Below, piece by piece: positions 30,955 through 39,876 of a stretch of 64,000 nucleotides of DNA (position 1 is the first letter of the stretch; every line of letters starts with the position of its first letter). The position numbers were made by a program, and so were the translations under genes. The notes below the pieces were generated by a model. The model saw only the letters and a list, made by a program, of their open reading frames with translations, was not told where the DNA came from and ran no database searches. The stretch is from Polyangium fumosum (lineage in GTDB: Bacteria > Myxococcota_A > Polyangia > Polyangiales > Polyangiaceae): NCBI RefSeq assembly GCF_005144585.1, contig NZ_SSMQ01000008.1:62001-126000 (forward strand), in the 5' to 3' direction.

Positions 30955-31446
30955 TCAGCCGATGGCGGCGAGCGCGGCGTCGTAGTTCGGCTCCTGCGCG
31001 ATCTCGGGGACGAGCTCGGCGTGCAGGACCTTGTTGTCGCCGTCGAGGACGAGCACGGCGCGCGCCGCGAGGCCGGCGAGGGGGCCGTCGGTGATCTCCA
31101 GGCCGTAATCCTTGCCGAACGAGGAGCGGAACGCGGAGAGCGTCTCGACGTTGGCGAGGCCCTCGGCGCCGCAGAAGCGCTTCTGCGCGAAGGGCAGGTC
31201 CTCGGAGATGTTCAGCACGGTCACGCCCTTCTTGGACGCGAGCTCGTTGAACTTGCGGACCGAGATGGCGCAAACGGGCGTGTCGATGCTCGGGAAGATA
31301 TTGAGGATCTTCTTGCCCGAGAACGTCGCGAGCGAGGCCCGGGCGAGGTCGCCCCGGAGGAGCTGGAAATCGGGCGCCGCGCTGCCCTGCTTCGGCAGCT
31401 CGCCGGACGTGTGAATCGGATTGCCCTTCAGCGTGATCGTCGCCAT
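30955..31446 (-). CDS. tpx: Thiol peroxidase, 163 aa
   Basis: A 2-Cys peroxiredoxin of the Tpx subfamily reducing hydroperoxides with thioredoxin. The peroxidatic Cys is in [10 protein letters not shown] (about residue 59) and the resolving Cys in KRFCGAEG (about residue 92), a spacing like that of known Tpx. The N-terminus [18 protein letters not shown] is characteristic. ORF extension upstream (to 31503) would add residues not found in the family. The stress response is likely regulated, but no site is certain; a TTGTGG/TACACT promoter-like pair lies upstream. Confidence 0.93.
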   Translation of the reverse strand: MATITLKGNPIHTSGELPKQGSAAPDFQLLRGDLARASLATFSGKKILNIFPSIDTPVCAISVRKFNELASKKGVTVLNISEDLPFAQKRFCGAEGLANVETLSAFRSSFGKDYGLEITDGPLAGLAARAVLVLDGDNKVLHAELVPEIAQEPNYDAALAAIG

Positions 31447-31477
31447 GTGGATCGTCTCCCTGTTTGGTTTGGCGCGG

Positions 31478-31505
31478 AGTGTACACACAAGGGCGAACGC
31501 CACAA
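31478..31505 (-). promoter_or_regulatory. Promoter-like TTGTGG / TACACT pair upstream of tpx
   Basis: On the minus strand, TTGTGG (31500-31505) and TACACT (31478-31483) are separated by 16 bases. They lie about 32 bases upstream of the tpx ATG. TTGTG recurs inside the spacer. Confidence 0.35.
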
Positions 31506-31520
31506 GGGGCGAACGTGACC

Positions 31521-32351
31521 CTACGTGACGTCCGGCAGACCCTCGACGCCCACGAGCTTCGTGCTGACTTCGTAGAGCCGGCGCTGGAGCACGCGATCGT
31601 GCGACGCTTTCGACGAGGCCTCCTCGTGCTCGTCGGAGAAGTATTTGCAGGTGACCTCGGCGAGCGCAGGGTCGATCGCGAGCCGCACGGACGTCGCGGC
31701 CCCCTGCGCGACCGTGCCCCCGCCCATGCCGAAGCCGCTGCGCAAGAGCTTCGTGCCGATCACCCCCGGATGCAGCGCGTTCGAGGTGATGCGCGTCCCG
31801 GCGAGCCGCCTTCCCATTTCATACGCGAAAAGCACGTTCGCGAGCTTCGACGTGGCATACGCCGTATACCCGTGAAAATATCGCTCGGACGTGAGATCGC
31901 CGAATTCGATCTGCCCGCGGTTGTGGGCGATCGAGCTCACGGTGACGATGCGGCCGCCGTCGCTCGCGCGGAGCTTGGGGAGCAAGAGGTGCGTGAGCAG
32001 GAACGGCGCGAGGTGATTGACGGCGAACGTCATCTCGAATCCGTCCTCCGTGAGCTTCCGCTCGTGCATGAAGACGCCGGCATTGTTCAGCAGCACGTCG
32101 AGCCGCTCCACGCGGCCCGCGACCTCTGCGGCGAGCGCGCGGACGGAGGACATCGACGAGAGATCCGCGGCGACGGGCACGAGGTCGTTCGAATGGCTCT
32201 CCCGCGCGAGCGCTTCGCAGACCGCGTTCGTCTTGGCCGTGGTCCGCCCGTGCACGAGGACGCGGGCGCCGCGCCGAAGGAGCTCGAGCGCGGTCTGGCG
32301 CCCGATTCCGTCGGTCGCGCCGGTGACGAGGACGATCCGCTGCTGGGACAT
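31521..32351 (-). CDS. Short-chain dehydrogenase/reductase, retinol dehydrogenase-like, 276 aa
   Basis: A classical SDR using NAD(P)H: TGATDGIG (about residues 10-17), HGRT after strand 2, LLNNAGVF (about 88-93), catalytic Ser in VSSIAHN, and YATSK with Tyr about residue 165 and Lys about 169. The [13 protein letters not shown] segment favours NADPH. The substrate is unknown. The ATG at 32351 (MSQQRIV) is preferred over the upstream start at 32384, since it places the Rossmann strand at the usual distance. An inverted repeat lies just upstream. Confidence 0.85.
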   Translation of the reverse strand: MSQQRIVLVTGATDGIGRQTALELLRRGARVLVHGRTTAKTNAVCEALARESHSNDLVPVAADLSSMSSVRALAAEVAGRVERLDVLLNNAGVFMHERKLTEDGFEMTFAVNHLAPFLLTHLLLPKLRASDGGRIVTVSSIAHNRGQIEFGDLTSERYFHGYTAYATSKLANVLFAYEMGRRLAGTRITSNALHPGVIGTKLLRSGFGMGGGTVAQGAATSVRLAIDPALAEVTCKYFSDEHEEASSKASHDRVLQRRLYEVSTKLVGVEGLPDVT

Positions 32352-32365
32352 GATGCCGTTTACCT

Positions 32366-32381
32366 CTCCCGCACGCGGGAG
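32366..32381 (-). promoter_or_regulatory. Inverted repeat close upstream of the SDR gene
   Basis: CTCCCGC and GCGGGAG face each other over 2 bases, 15 bases before the SDR start codon. This could be an operator or hairpin. No terminator-like T tract follows on the minus strand. Confidence 0.3.
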
Positions 32382-32420
32382 CAAAAAGGAAGAAGGGGGT
32401 AAGGAGGGGGAATCAGACCG

Positions 32421-34232
32421 TCAAGGCGCGTTCGCGGGCTCCGGCGGCCCGGCGTCCTTGACCGCGACGGAACCGATGAGCGACATCGTGCGGCGCTCGT
32501 AGTTCGGGTCGTCGCTCGTGGACTCGAAGTAGATGCGCGATCCGTCCTCGGAGAAAAGCGGATATCGCTCCTTCCAGGGGTTCTGCGTGAACCGACGGAC
32601 GTGTTTTTGCTCCACGTCGAACAGGAACACGTCCCCGTGCCGGGTGAACGTCACGAGCTTGCCGTCGGGCGAAAAACTCGGGTTCTCCACCGACCCGATG
32701 TCGAAGCGCAGGAGCTTGCCCGCCTCCATGTCGAACATCGAAAGGCCCAGGGTCTCCATGACGAGCTTTTTGCCGTCGCGGCTCGCTTCGAGCGCCGAAA
32801 AGCGGTCGTGGGGGTCCACCTCGTAGAGCCGCGTCACGGCCGGCGGCGAGGCCCCGAGGTCGGCGACGTACAACGTCTGGTGCAGAGGCTTGAACGCGGC
32901 CTCGCCCGACGCCTCCTCGCTCGGCGCGGGCGCATTCTCCTGCAACCCCGGCATGTGCAGGAACGCGAGCCGGTTCGGGTCGAGCCAGGCGAAACCCGAG
33001 AAAAAGCCGCCCTCGGGCGCGCGCTCGTAGAGCGTCTTGCCATCGTCGAGCGAGACGACGAGCAGGTTGCCCGGGCAATCGCGGCAGGGACGATCATAAA
33101 GCGCGGTCGCCTTGCCGCCCGGCGCGACCTCGGGCGACGAGAATCGGTGATCCTCGTCGATCCGCAGGCGCCGCGCCTTGCCGTCGGGCTCGACCACGGT
33201 GAGCGTCTTCGCCCAGCCGAACAAATCTTCCGCGAACACCACGCGCCCGCCGTCCGGCGCGGCCGCCGGATAACTGAAGAGGTGATACCCGCTCCAGAGC
33301 AGCTTCCGTTCGCCGCCGGGCTTTCGCCATTCGAGCGTTTCGAGCCCCGTGATCCACGAGAGGTTCATCGTGCGCGGCGCAACGAAGGGCGTGATGTCGG
33401 CCGTCTTCACGAGAAACCCGGGCGCGGCCGAACCGCCGAGCGCGTCGTCCGCCCCGAGCACGCTGTGGTAGGTGACCTTCGCGGGGCCCCTGTCGAACTC
33501 CTTGCGGCGCTTCTCCAGGTCCTCGTACGTGCGCTGCGCGTCGCCGAGGCGACCGCCGCGGACCTCGACGTATTTTTTCGCCTTGGCGACGTGATCGGCG
33601 AGCTTGATGTCGTTGCCCTGGAAAATGCTCTGGAGCGCCGGGTGCTTGACCAGGTGCGGGACGACCTGATCGAAGGCCTGGAGCGCGAGCGTGTCGGCGA
33701 GGCGGCGCAAGGCGTCGACCTTCTGCTTGCCCCCCGCCCAGCCGACGAGGCGGCCGCTCTGCGCGACCTCGTCGCGGACGTGGCGAACCTCGAACGAAGC
33801 GTCGGCGCGGACCTCGAAGTACCCGCCGGAGACCGGATGCTCGATCGTCTCGGGCGTGAGCTTCGCCTTGACGATGAACGCGGCGCGGAGCTTCTTCGCG
33901 GCCGCCTCGGGGCTCTCGGCCTCGCGCAGGACGTCGAGGACCTCGGGGTCGCCGGCGCGCACGGGCTCGAAGCCGATCGCGTCGAGGCGCTGGCAAAGCT
34001 CGTTCACGAGCCGCGCCGAGGCGCGCGAGCCGTCCCAGAAGTGCCCGTCGAGATCCACGGCGACGATGACCCGCAGCGGCTCGGGCTCGGCGAGCGAGCG
34101 CAAGCCGAAGAAGCCGGCTGCGCCCGCGAGCGCGCCGAACACGGCGACGACGGGCCAGAAGCGGCGCTTCTTGGGGACGAGCTCCGGCGGGATCTCGGTC
34201 TCGGTCTCGGCAGGCTCGGCGGGAGTGGTCAT
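32421..34232 (-). CDS. Membrane-anchored TolB/WD40-like beta-propeller protein, 603 aa
   Basis: A short acidic cytoplasmic tail (EPAETETEIPPELVPKKRR) precedes one TM helix (FWPVVAVFGALAGAAGFFGL) and a large exported domain. Residues about 55-240 form an alpha/beta unit. The C-terminal 330 residues carry six TolB-type propeller strands (FSYPAAAPDGGRVVFAEDLFG, NPSFSPDGKLVTFTRHGDVFLFD, RYPLFSEDGSRIYFESTSDDP). Such proteins read or scaffold envelope components. The specific role is unknown. It starts 82 bases from the divergent kinase-ATPase gene at 34315, so the two may share a regulatory region. Confidence 0.8.
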   Translation of the reverse strand: MTTPAEPAETETEIPPELVPKKRRFWPVVAVFGALAGAAGFFGLRSLAEPEPLRVIVAVDLDGHFWDGSRASARLVNELCQRLDAIGFEPVRAGDPEVLDVLREAESPEAAAKKLRAAFIVKAKLTPETIEHPVSGGYFEVRADASFEVRHVRDEVAQSGRLVGWAGGKQKVDALRRLADTLALQAFDQVVPHLVKHPALQSIFQGNDIKLADHVAKAKKYVEVRGGRLGDAQRTYEDLEKRRKEFDRGPAKVTYHSVLGADDALGGSAAPGFLVKTADITPFVAPRTMNLSWITGLETLEWRKPGGERKLLWSGYHLFSYPAAAPDGGRVVFAEDLFGWAKTLTVVEPDGKARRLRIDEDHRFSSPEVAPGGKATALYDRPCRDCPGNLLVVSLDDGKTLYERAPEGGFFSGFAWLDPNRLAFLHMPGLQENAPAPSEEASGEAAFKPLHQTLYVADLGASPPAVTRLYEVDPHDRFSALEASRDGKKLVMETLGLSMFDMEAGKLLRFDIGSVENPSFSPDGKLVTFTRHGDVFLFDVEQKHVRRFTQNPWKERYPLFSEDGSRIYFESTSDDPNYERRTMSLIGSVAVKDAGPPEPANAP

Positions 34233-34314
34233 GGCCGTCGTTCGCGCATAACCTCGCGGCGGGCCGGAGGCAATGGTAGCGTGGCCCGTCCGCGTCGGAG
34301 GGGGGGGGAAACCT

Positions 34315-36633
34315 ATGCTCGGGATCGGGGAGACCCTGGGGGGGCGGTACGAGCTCGTGCGGCTCGCGGGGACCGGCGGAATGGGGGAGATCTACGAAGC
34401 GCGGGAGTGCTCGACGGGCAAGCGGCTCGCCGTGAAGGTGCTCCGGGCCGGCCCGGACGACGCTGCCGCGCGCTTCGAGCGGGAGACGGCGATCCTGTCC
34501 ACGTCCTCGCACCCGCATATCGTGCGGTACGTGGCGCGCGGCGTGCTGCCGTCCGGAGAGCCTTGGCTCGTGATGGAGTGGCTCGAGGGGGAGGACCTCG
34601 CGAGCCGCCTCCGGCGGGGTCCGCTCGGCGTCGCCGAGGGCGTTCGATTGCTCCGCGCCGCGGCCGAGGCGCTCGGCGCCATGCACGCGCGGGGCGTCGT
34701 GCATCGGGACGTCAAGCCGGGCAACCTGTTCCTCGTCGGCGGGCGCATCGAGGGATTGAAGGTCCTCGATTTCGGCATTGCGCAGCTCCCCGGCGCCTCG
34801 CGGCTGACGGACACGGGGTTGATCCTCGGCACGCCCGGGTACATGGCCCCCGAGCAAGCGAGGGATCGTGAAGGGGTCGACGCCCGGGCCGACGTCTTTT
34901 CGCTCGGCGCGGTCCTCTTCGAATGCCTGACCGGGCAGCGCGCATTTCCGGGGGCGACGTTCCTGGCCGTCCTGAGCAAGACGCTCTTCGACGAACCCCC
35001 GCGGCTGCGGGCACTCGTCCCTCGGGCGCCGGAGGGGCTCGAAATGCTCCTCGCGCGAATGCTTTCGAAACACCCGGAGGGCCGGCCGGCCGATGGGCGG
35101 GCCGTCGCCGCGGCCCTCTCGACGTCGTGGCTCGTCGACGACGCCCCGGCAAAGGAGCGCCCCCGGAGCGCGCTCACCGGGAGCGAGCGGCGCACGGTCG
35201 TGCGGCGACAGATCGCGGAGGGCCCGCGTTTGCTCCTCGGAAAGCCGACGCCGTACGTGGGCCGGGAGCGCGACCTCGCGCTGGCCTTGCAGCTCTTCGA
35301 CGAATGCGTGGAGGACGGGGTCGCGCAGGGCGTGCTCGTCGTGGCGCCGCCGGGCATGGGCAAATCGCGCCTGGCCCACGAGTTCGTGCGGGAGCTGCGC
35401 GCGCGAAGCGGGTTCCTTTCGATCTGGCACGCGCGCGCCGATCTGCTCCGGCAAAGCTCGGCGCTCGGCCTGCTCGGGCAGGCCCTCCGGAGCGCGTGCG
35501 GGCTTCGCGAAGGTCTGCCGCTCGAAGCGCGGAGGGAGGCGCTGCTCGCGCGTATCACCGAGCGCATGGGCCCCGCCGGGCGGCCCGTGGCCGAGATGCT
35601 CGGCGAGATCACCTCCGCGCCCTTTCCGAACGCGGAGAGCGCACAGCTCCGCGAGGCGCGCAAGAACGCCCAGCTCCTCGCCGAGCGCATCCAGGACGCC
35701 TGGCTCTCCTTCGTGCAGGCCGAATGCAGCGCGGCACCGGTGCTGCTCGTGCTCGACGACTTGCAATGGAGCGATCGGCCGACGGTGCAGATCGTGGACG
35801 CCGCGCTGCGGGAATGCGGGAGCGCTCCGCTCTTCGTGCTCGCGCTGGCGAGGCCGGAGGTCCACGACGCCTTTCCGAACCTCTGGTCGAAGCGGCGTTT
35901 GTACGAGCTTCGGCTCCGCAAGCTCGGCCCGAAGGCGAGCGAGGAGCTCGTCCGGCACGTGCTCGGCGACGCGGCGTCCGAGGAGACCGTCACGCGCATC
36001 TGCGCCCTCTCCGACGGCAATGCGTTTTACCTGGAGGAGCTCATCCGCGCGGCAGAGGAGAAACAAACCACGCTCCCGGCGACCGTGGTGTCGATGGTGC
36101 AATCGCGGCTCGCGCAGCTCGACGGGCCGGCGCGCCGCATCCTGCGGGCGGCGAGCATCTTCGGGGAGACGTTCTGGCCCGGGGGCGTCGCGGCCTTGCT
36201 CGGCGCGAGCCTCCACGCATCCGAAATGCAGGACGCGCTTGCGCGGCTCATGGAGGGCGAGCTCATCGCAAAGGCGCACGAGAGCCGATTCCCCGGCGAG
36301 GAGGAATTCCGCTTTCGTCACGCCCTGCTCCGCGAAGGCGCGTCTTCGATGCTCCTCGGCGAGGATCGGGCGCTCGGCCACCTCCTCGCCGGAGAATGGC
36401 TCGAACGGCACGGCGAGCAGGACCCGACGGTGCTGGCCGAGCATTTCGAGCGCGGCGGCGACCTCGAACGCGCCTGCCATTACCACGCCCGCGCGGCCGA
36501 GCGGTCGACGGGAGATACGACGGCGGCGCGCATCGAAGGTCCTGCATTTCGACGGAACTCCCTCGAAGACGTGCCGGCGTATCGGAGGCTCCTCGCGCTC
36601 GCGGAGGAGCTCGGCCTCGGGGAGGCGCCTTGA
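34315..36633 (+). CDS. Ser/Thr protein kinase fused to AAA (STAND-like) ATPase, probably C-terminally truncated, 772 aa
   Basis: The N-terminal kinase (about residues 1-270) has the glycine loop RLAGTGGMGEIYEA, VAIE Lys in LAVKVL, HRDVKPGN (about 128-135), DFG (about 151) and APE. After a linker, an AAA-type domain carries Walker A APPGMGKSR (about residues 345-353), Walker B VLLVLDDLQWSD and further regulatory segments (about 480-730). Relatives usually continue into a long TPR region. Here the frame ends just after the first repeat (RACHYHARAAER...), so the output domain seems lost. GGAGGGGG precedes ATG 34315. Its stop overlaps the TTG start of the pump. Confidence 0.85.
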   Translation: MLGIGETLGGRYELVRLAGTGGMGEIYEARECSTGKRLAVKVLRAGPDDAAARFERETAILSTSSHPHIVRYVARGVLPSGEPWLVMEWLEGEDLASRLRRGPLGVAEGVRLLRAAAEALGAMHARGVVHRDVKPGNLFLVGGRIEGLKVLDFGIAQLPGASRLTDTGLILGTPGYMAPEQARDREGVDARADVFSLGAVLFECLTGQRAFPGATFLAVLSKTLFDEPPRLRALVPRAPEGLEMLLARMLSKHPEGRPADGRAVAAALSTSWLVDDAPAKERPRSALTGSERRTVVRRQIAEGPRLLLGKPTPYVGRERDLALALQLFDECVEDGVAQGVLVVAPPGMGKSRLAHEFVRELRARSGFLSIWHARADLLRQSSALGLLGQALRSACGLREGLPLEARREALLARITERMGPAGRPVAEMLGEITSAPFPNAESAQLREARKNAQLLAERIQDAWLSFVQAECSAAPVLLVLDDLQWSDRPTVQIVDAALRECGSAPLFVLALARPEVHDAFPNLWSKRRLYELRLRKLGPKASEELVRHVLGDAASEETVTRICALSDGNAFYLEELIRAAEEKQTTLPATVVSMVQSRLAQLDGPARRILRAASIFGETFWPGGVAALLGASLHASEMQDALARLMEGELIAKAHESRFPGEEEFRFRHALLREGASSMLLGEDRALGHLLAGEWLERHGEQDPTVLAEHFERGGDLERACHYHARAAERSTGDTTAARIEGPAFRRNSLEDVPAYRRLLALAEELGLGEAP

Positions 36634-39077
36634 GCACGGACGAGGGCCTCTCGCAGGCCGAAGCGTCGAAGCGCCTCGCGTCGCACGGGCGCAACGAGCT
36701 CCTCGGCGGGCGCCGCCGCGCGGCGATCGTGGAGTTCTTGGCTCGCTTCAAGAACCCCCTCCTTCTCCTTTTGCTCGCGGCGTGTGTCGTCTCGGCGGTG
36801 ACGGGGGACCTCGGGAGCTCGACGATCATCATGATCATGGTCGTGCTCAGCGTGGTGCTCGATTTCTTGCAGGAGCACCGCGCCGGCCGCGCGGTCGAGG
36901 CGCTGCGCAAAGCGACGCGGGTCCACGCGACCGTCGTGCGGGACGGCGCGCCGCGCGAGGTGCCCATCGAGGAGGTCGTGCCTGGCGACGTCGTGCTCCT
37001 CGCGGCCGGGGACCTCATCCCCGCCGATGGAACGCTGCTCGAAGCGCGCGACCTCTTCGTCAACCAGGCGCTCTTGACGGGCGAGCCTTATCCCGTGGAA
37101 AAACATCCCGGGCCGAAGACGGACGAGGTCTTCATGGGCACGTCCGTGCTCAGCGGCAGCGGCAAGGCCGTGATCACACAGACGGGGACGAAGACGGCGG
37201 TCGGCAAGATCGGCGTCGCGCTCGCGGGAAAGCCGCCGCCCACCGCATTCGAGCTCGGCACGCGGAGTTTCGGGCTGCTCATCCTGCGCTTGGCGATGTG
37301 GATGGTGCTCTTCGTGCTGCTCGTGAACCTCGTCCGCGAGCGCACGTGGCTCACGTCGTTCCTGTTCGCGCTCGCGCTCGCGGTGGGCCTCACGCCGGAG
37401 CTGCTCCCCATGGTCGTCTCGGTGACCCTGGCGCGCGGCGCGCTGCGGATGTCGAAAAAGAAGGTGCTCGTGAAGCGGCTCTCGGCCATTCACGACCTCG
37501 GCAGCATGGACGTGCTCTGCACGGACAAGACGGGCACGCTGACCGAAGCGCGCATTCGCCTGGAAAAGCACCTCGACCCGCAGGGCCGGGACAGCCCGCG
37601 GACGCTCGAGCTCGCGTACCTCAACAGCCATTTCGAGTCGGGCCTGCGGAGCCCGCTCGACGAGGCGATCCTGCGGCACGAGACGGTGGACGTCGGCGGC
37701 TGGGAGAAGCTCGACGAGGTGCCCTTCGATTTCGAGCGCCGGCGTATCTCGGTGCTGGTCCGTCGAAACGGAGACACGCGGCTCGTCGTGAAAGGCGCGT
37801 TCGAGGAGGTCCTGCGGGTCTCGACGCACTATGAGGGGAAGGGGCCCGAGGACGTCCGTCCCCTCGACGCGGCGGCGCGGCGCGCCTTTTCCGAGCGATT
37901 CGAGGCCCTCGGGCGGGAGGGATACCGCGTGCTCGGGATCGCCTGGAAAGCCGAGGCGCCCGCGTGCCAGCACGTGGTGAAAGGCGACGAGATGGAGCTC
38001 GTCTTCGCGGGGTTCGCGGCCTTCGAGGATCCGCCGAAGGAGAGCGCGGGCGCGGCGCTCCACGCGCTCGCGGGCGCGGGCGTGTCGGTCGTGATCGTGA
38101 CGGGGGACAACGAGCACGTGGCCACGCACGTCTGCCAAAAGCTCGGCATTCCGGTGCGTGGATGCTTGACGGGGGCGGAGCTCGACAAGCTCGACGTGCA
38201 CGCGCTCGGGGCGCGCGTGGAGAGCGTGAACCTGTTTTGCCGGCTGAACCCGACGCAAAAGAACCGGGTGATCCTCGCCTTGAAGAAACGAGGGCGGGTG
38301 GTCGGGTATCTCGGCGACGGGATCAACGACGCGCCGTCCTTGCATTCGGCGGACGTGGGGATTTCGGTGGACAGCGCGGTGGACGTGGCGAAGGAGGCGG
38401 CGGACATCCTCCTGCTCGAACGGGACCTCTCGGTGGTGGCGGAGGGGATCGTCGAGGGGCGCCGGACGCTCGGCAACATCCTCAAATACATCCTGATGGG
38501 GACGAGCTCGAACTTCGGCAACATGTTCAGCATGGCCGGCGCCTCGCTCTTCCTGCCGTTCCTGCCGATGCTGCCGGCGCAGATCCTCTTGAACAATTTT
38601 CTCTACGACCTCTCGGAGCTGCCGATCCCGACGGACCGGGTGGACCCGGACTTCGTGGCCCGACCGCACCGGTGGGACATGCCGTTCATTCGCCGCTTCA
38701 TGCTGGTGATCGGGCCCGTGAGCTCGCTCTTCGATTTTGCCGCCTTCGCGCTGCTGCTCCACCTCTTCCAAGGAGACGAGCGGTTGTTCCAGACGGGCTG
38801 GTTCGTCGAATCGCTGGCGACGCAGGTGCTCGTGATTTTCGTGATCCGGACGCAAGGGAGCGCGCTGCGGGGAAGGCCGAGCCGGGCGCTCTTCGGGACG
38901 AGCCTTTTCGTGGTGGCGCTGGCGGTGTTCCTTCCCTTCACATCGCTCGGGGCGAAGGTGGGCTTCGCGCCGCTGCCGCCGGCGTTTTTCTTGATGCTGG
39001 TCCCGCTCGTGGCGGCGTATCTGGGGACGGTGGAGGTCGTGAAGCGGTGGTTTTATCGGCGGTTCGGGTGGGCTTGA
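36630..39077 (+). CDS. mgtA: Magnesium-translocating P-type ATPase, MgtA type, 815 aa
   Basis: An inner-membrane P3B-type pump importing Mg2+ at the expense of ATP. Phosphorylation motif DKTGTLTE (Asp near residue 300), TGES-type loop TGEPYPVEK, hinge GDGINDAPSL and MVTGDNEHVA are present, with ten membrane spans expected. The N-terminal cation ATPase domain starts directly with DEGLSQAEASKRLASHGRNEL. The start is TTG at 36630 with GGGGAGG just upstream, and the stop of the kinase-ATPase overlaps it, so translation is coupled. No Mg2+-sensing leader is visible. Confidence 0.9.
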   Translation: MSTDEGLSQAEASKRLASHGRNELLGGRRRAAIVEFLARFKNPLLLLLLAACVVSAVTGDLGSSTIIMIMVVLSVVLDFLQEHRAGRAVEALRKATRVHATVVRDGAPREVPIEEVVPGDVVLLAAGDLIPADGTLLEARDLFVNQALLTGEPYPVEKHPGPKTDEVFMGTSVLSGSGKAVITQTGTKTAVGKIGVALAGKPPPTAFELGTRSFGLLILRLAMWMVLFVLLVNLVRERTWLTSFLFALALAVGLTPELLPMVVSVTLARGALRMSKKKVLVKRLSAIHDLGSMDVLCTDKTGTLTEARIRLEKHLDPQGRDSPRTLELAYLNSHFESGLRSPLDEAILRHETVDVGGWEKLDEVPFDFERRRISVLVRRNGDTRLVVKGAFEEVLRVSTHYEGKGPEDVRPLDAAARRAFSERFEALGREGYRVLGIAWKAEAPACQHVVKGDEMELVFAGFAAFEDPPKESAGAALHALAGAGVSVVIVTGDNEHVATHVCQKLGIPVRGCLTGAELDKLDVHALGARVESVNLFCRLNPTQKNRVILALKKRGRVVGYLGDGINDAPSLHSADVGISVDSAVDVAKEAADILLLERDLSVVAEGIVEGRRTLGNILKYILMGTSSNFGNMFSMAGASLFLPFLPMLPAQILLNNFLYDLSELPIPTDRVDPDFVARPHRWDMPFIRRFMLVIGPVSSLFDFAAFALLLHLFQGDERLFQTGWFVESLATQVLVIFVIRTQGSALRGRPSRALFGTSLFVVALAVFLPFTSLGAKVGFAPLPPAFFLMLVPLVAAYLGTVEVVKRWFYRRFGWA

Positions 39078-39090
39078 GCGGCCGCCGTGT
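39060..39090 (+). repeat. Copy R1 of a dispersed repeat, at the mgtA 3' end
   Basis: This 31-base stretch spans the last codons and stop of mgtA. It matches 41886-41916 at 28 of 31 positions, all three differences being T/C transitions. Its core GGCYTGAGCGGCCGC also occurs at 43978. The rest of the 161-base gap to 39238 holds a lone TTGACA hexamer (39204-39209) without a convincing -10. Confidence 0.65.
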
Positions 39091-39238
39091 GCACGCGCGC
39101 GGGCTGCGGGGCGCATCCGTGGGAGAGCAAGACGAGGAGGAAGAAGCGCAGGGGGCTGGATTTCATGCCGTGTGCGCCTCGCAGGGTGTGGGCACGTTTC
39201 GTCTTGACAGCACGCGCGATCTTCGTGAGCAAGGGCGG

Positions 39239-39748
39239 ATGGATGCTGCCTCCCTCTATCTCGTCGGCCGGAAACTAGCCACGCTCGCCGAGCGCGCGAT
39301 GGCCGCTCCGGAGGGGGTGCCTGACGAGCCCTCGGTCGAGCACCTCGTGCTGCGTGCCGTGGCCGAGCGGCTCGTGCTGCGCGCCGTGATCGAGCGCCCG
39401 GGACTCACCGCGAGCGACCTCGTCACGCAGCTCTCGATCGCGCAAAGCCGCATCTCTCAGGTGATCGCCGAGCTCGAGCGCAAGGGATTCGTCCGCCGCT
39501 TCCCGGACGCGGACGACCGACGCAAGCAGCGCATCGAGGCCACCGTGCATTACAAGGAGACCGTCGAACAACGCATGACACGCAGCGTCGAGGAGGCGAT
39601 CGAACCCCTCCTAACCCACGCCACCGCGCGCGAGCGAGCCCGCGTGCTCGCGGCGCTGGAGCTGGTCCACGACCTCGTCCTGCGCGCAGGCGAGCAGGAC
39701 GAGGATGGCCCCGAGGCGCCCGAGAAGAAACCGCCGCGCCGGGGGTAG
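39239..39748 (+). CDS. MarR-family transcriptional regulator, 169 aa
   Basis: A dimeric winged-helix regulator. Helix-turn-helix LTASDLVTQLSIAQSRISQVIAELERKGFVRRF (about residues 60-93) is followed by the wing DDRRKQRIEATVHY, a typical MarR pattern, with dimerisation helices on both sides. It is in position to control the flavin/copper oxidase gene that follows 128 bases downstream. Two operator-like palindromes start at its stop codon, and one overlaps it. The ligand is unknown. Confidence 0.82.
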   Translation: MDAASLYLVGRKLATLAERAMAAPEGVPDEPSVEHLVLRAVAERLVLRAVIERPGLTASDLVTQLSIAQSRISQVIAELERKGFVRRFPDADDRRKQRIEATVHYKETVEQRMTRSVEEAIEPLLTHATARERARVLAALELVHDLVLRAGEQDEDGPEAPEKKPPRRG

Positions 39749-39776
39749 ATGAATCTGTGCAGATACATCTACCCCC
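39741..39776 (+). promoter_or_regulatory. Operator-like 36-bp palindrome O1, overlapping the marR stop codon
   Basis: Arms GGGGGTAGATGAATCTG (39741-39757) and CAGATACATCTACCCCC (39760-39776) are complementary at 16 of 17 positions over a 2-base spacer. A loop of 2 bases and absence of a following T tract argue for protein binding to DNA over termination, though a dual role is possible. Confidence 0.65.
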
Positions 39777-39803
39777 TAGATGAATCTTGACAGATATATC
39801 TAG
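39776..39803 (+). promoter_or_regulatory. Operator-like palindrome O2 overlapping the promoter of the monooxygenase gene
   Basis: CTAGATGAATCT (39776-39787) and AGATATATCTAG (39792-39803) form a 10/12-complementary inverted repeat over 4 bases. It shares the TAGATGNATCT half-site with O1, centred 31 bp away (about three helical turns, same face). A TTGACA -35 lies across its centre. Confidence 0.65.
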
Positions 39804-39814
39804 CCTGATACTGT
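39787..39814 (+). promoter_or_regulatory. Promoter of the CxxCH monooxygenase gene
   Basis: A perfect -35 TTGACA (39787-39792) and TACTGT (39809-39814) lie 16 bases apart. The -35 sits within operator O2. A bound repressor would block RNA polymerase directly. Confidence 0.55.
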
Positions 39815-39876
39815 CCATGCGTGCGAGCGGGCAGGCCGTTCGTCTTTGCTTGTCGCCCTCTGCGCATGGAGGAACC

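Noticed and set aside
36500-36640. Magnesium-sensing leader or riboswitch before mgtA
   Set aside because: The pump gene begins inside the stop codon of the kinase-ATPase gene, so there is no untranslated leader.
39741-39776. Rho-independent terminator of the marR gene
   Set aside because: The 2-base spacer is too small for a normal loop and no T tract follows. A second, related palindrome downstream over a -35 box favours an operator.
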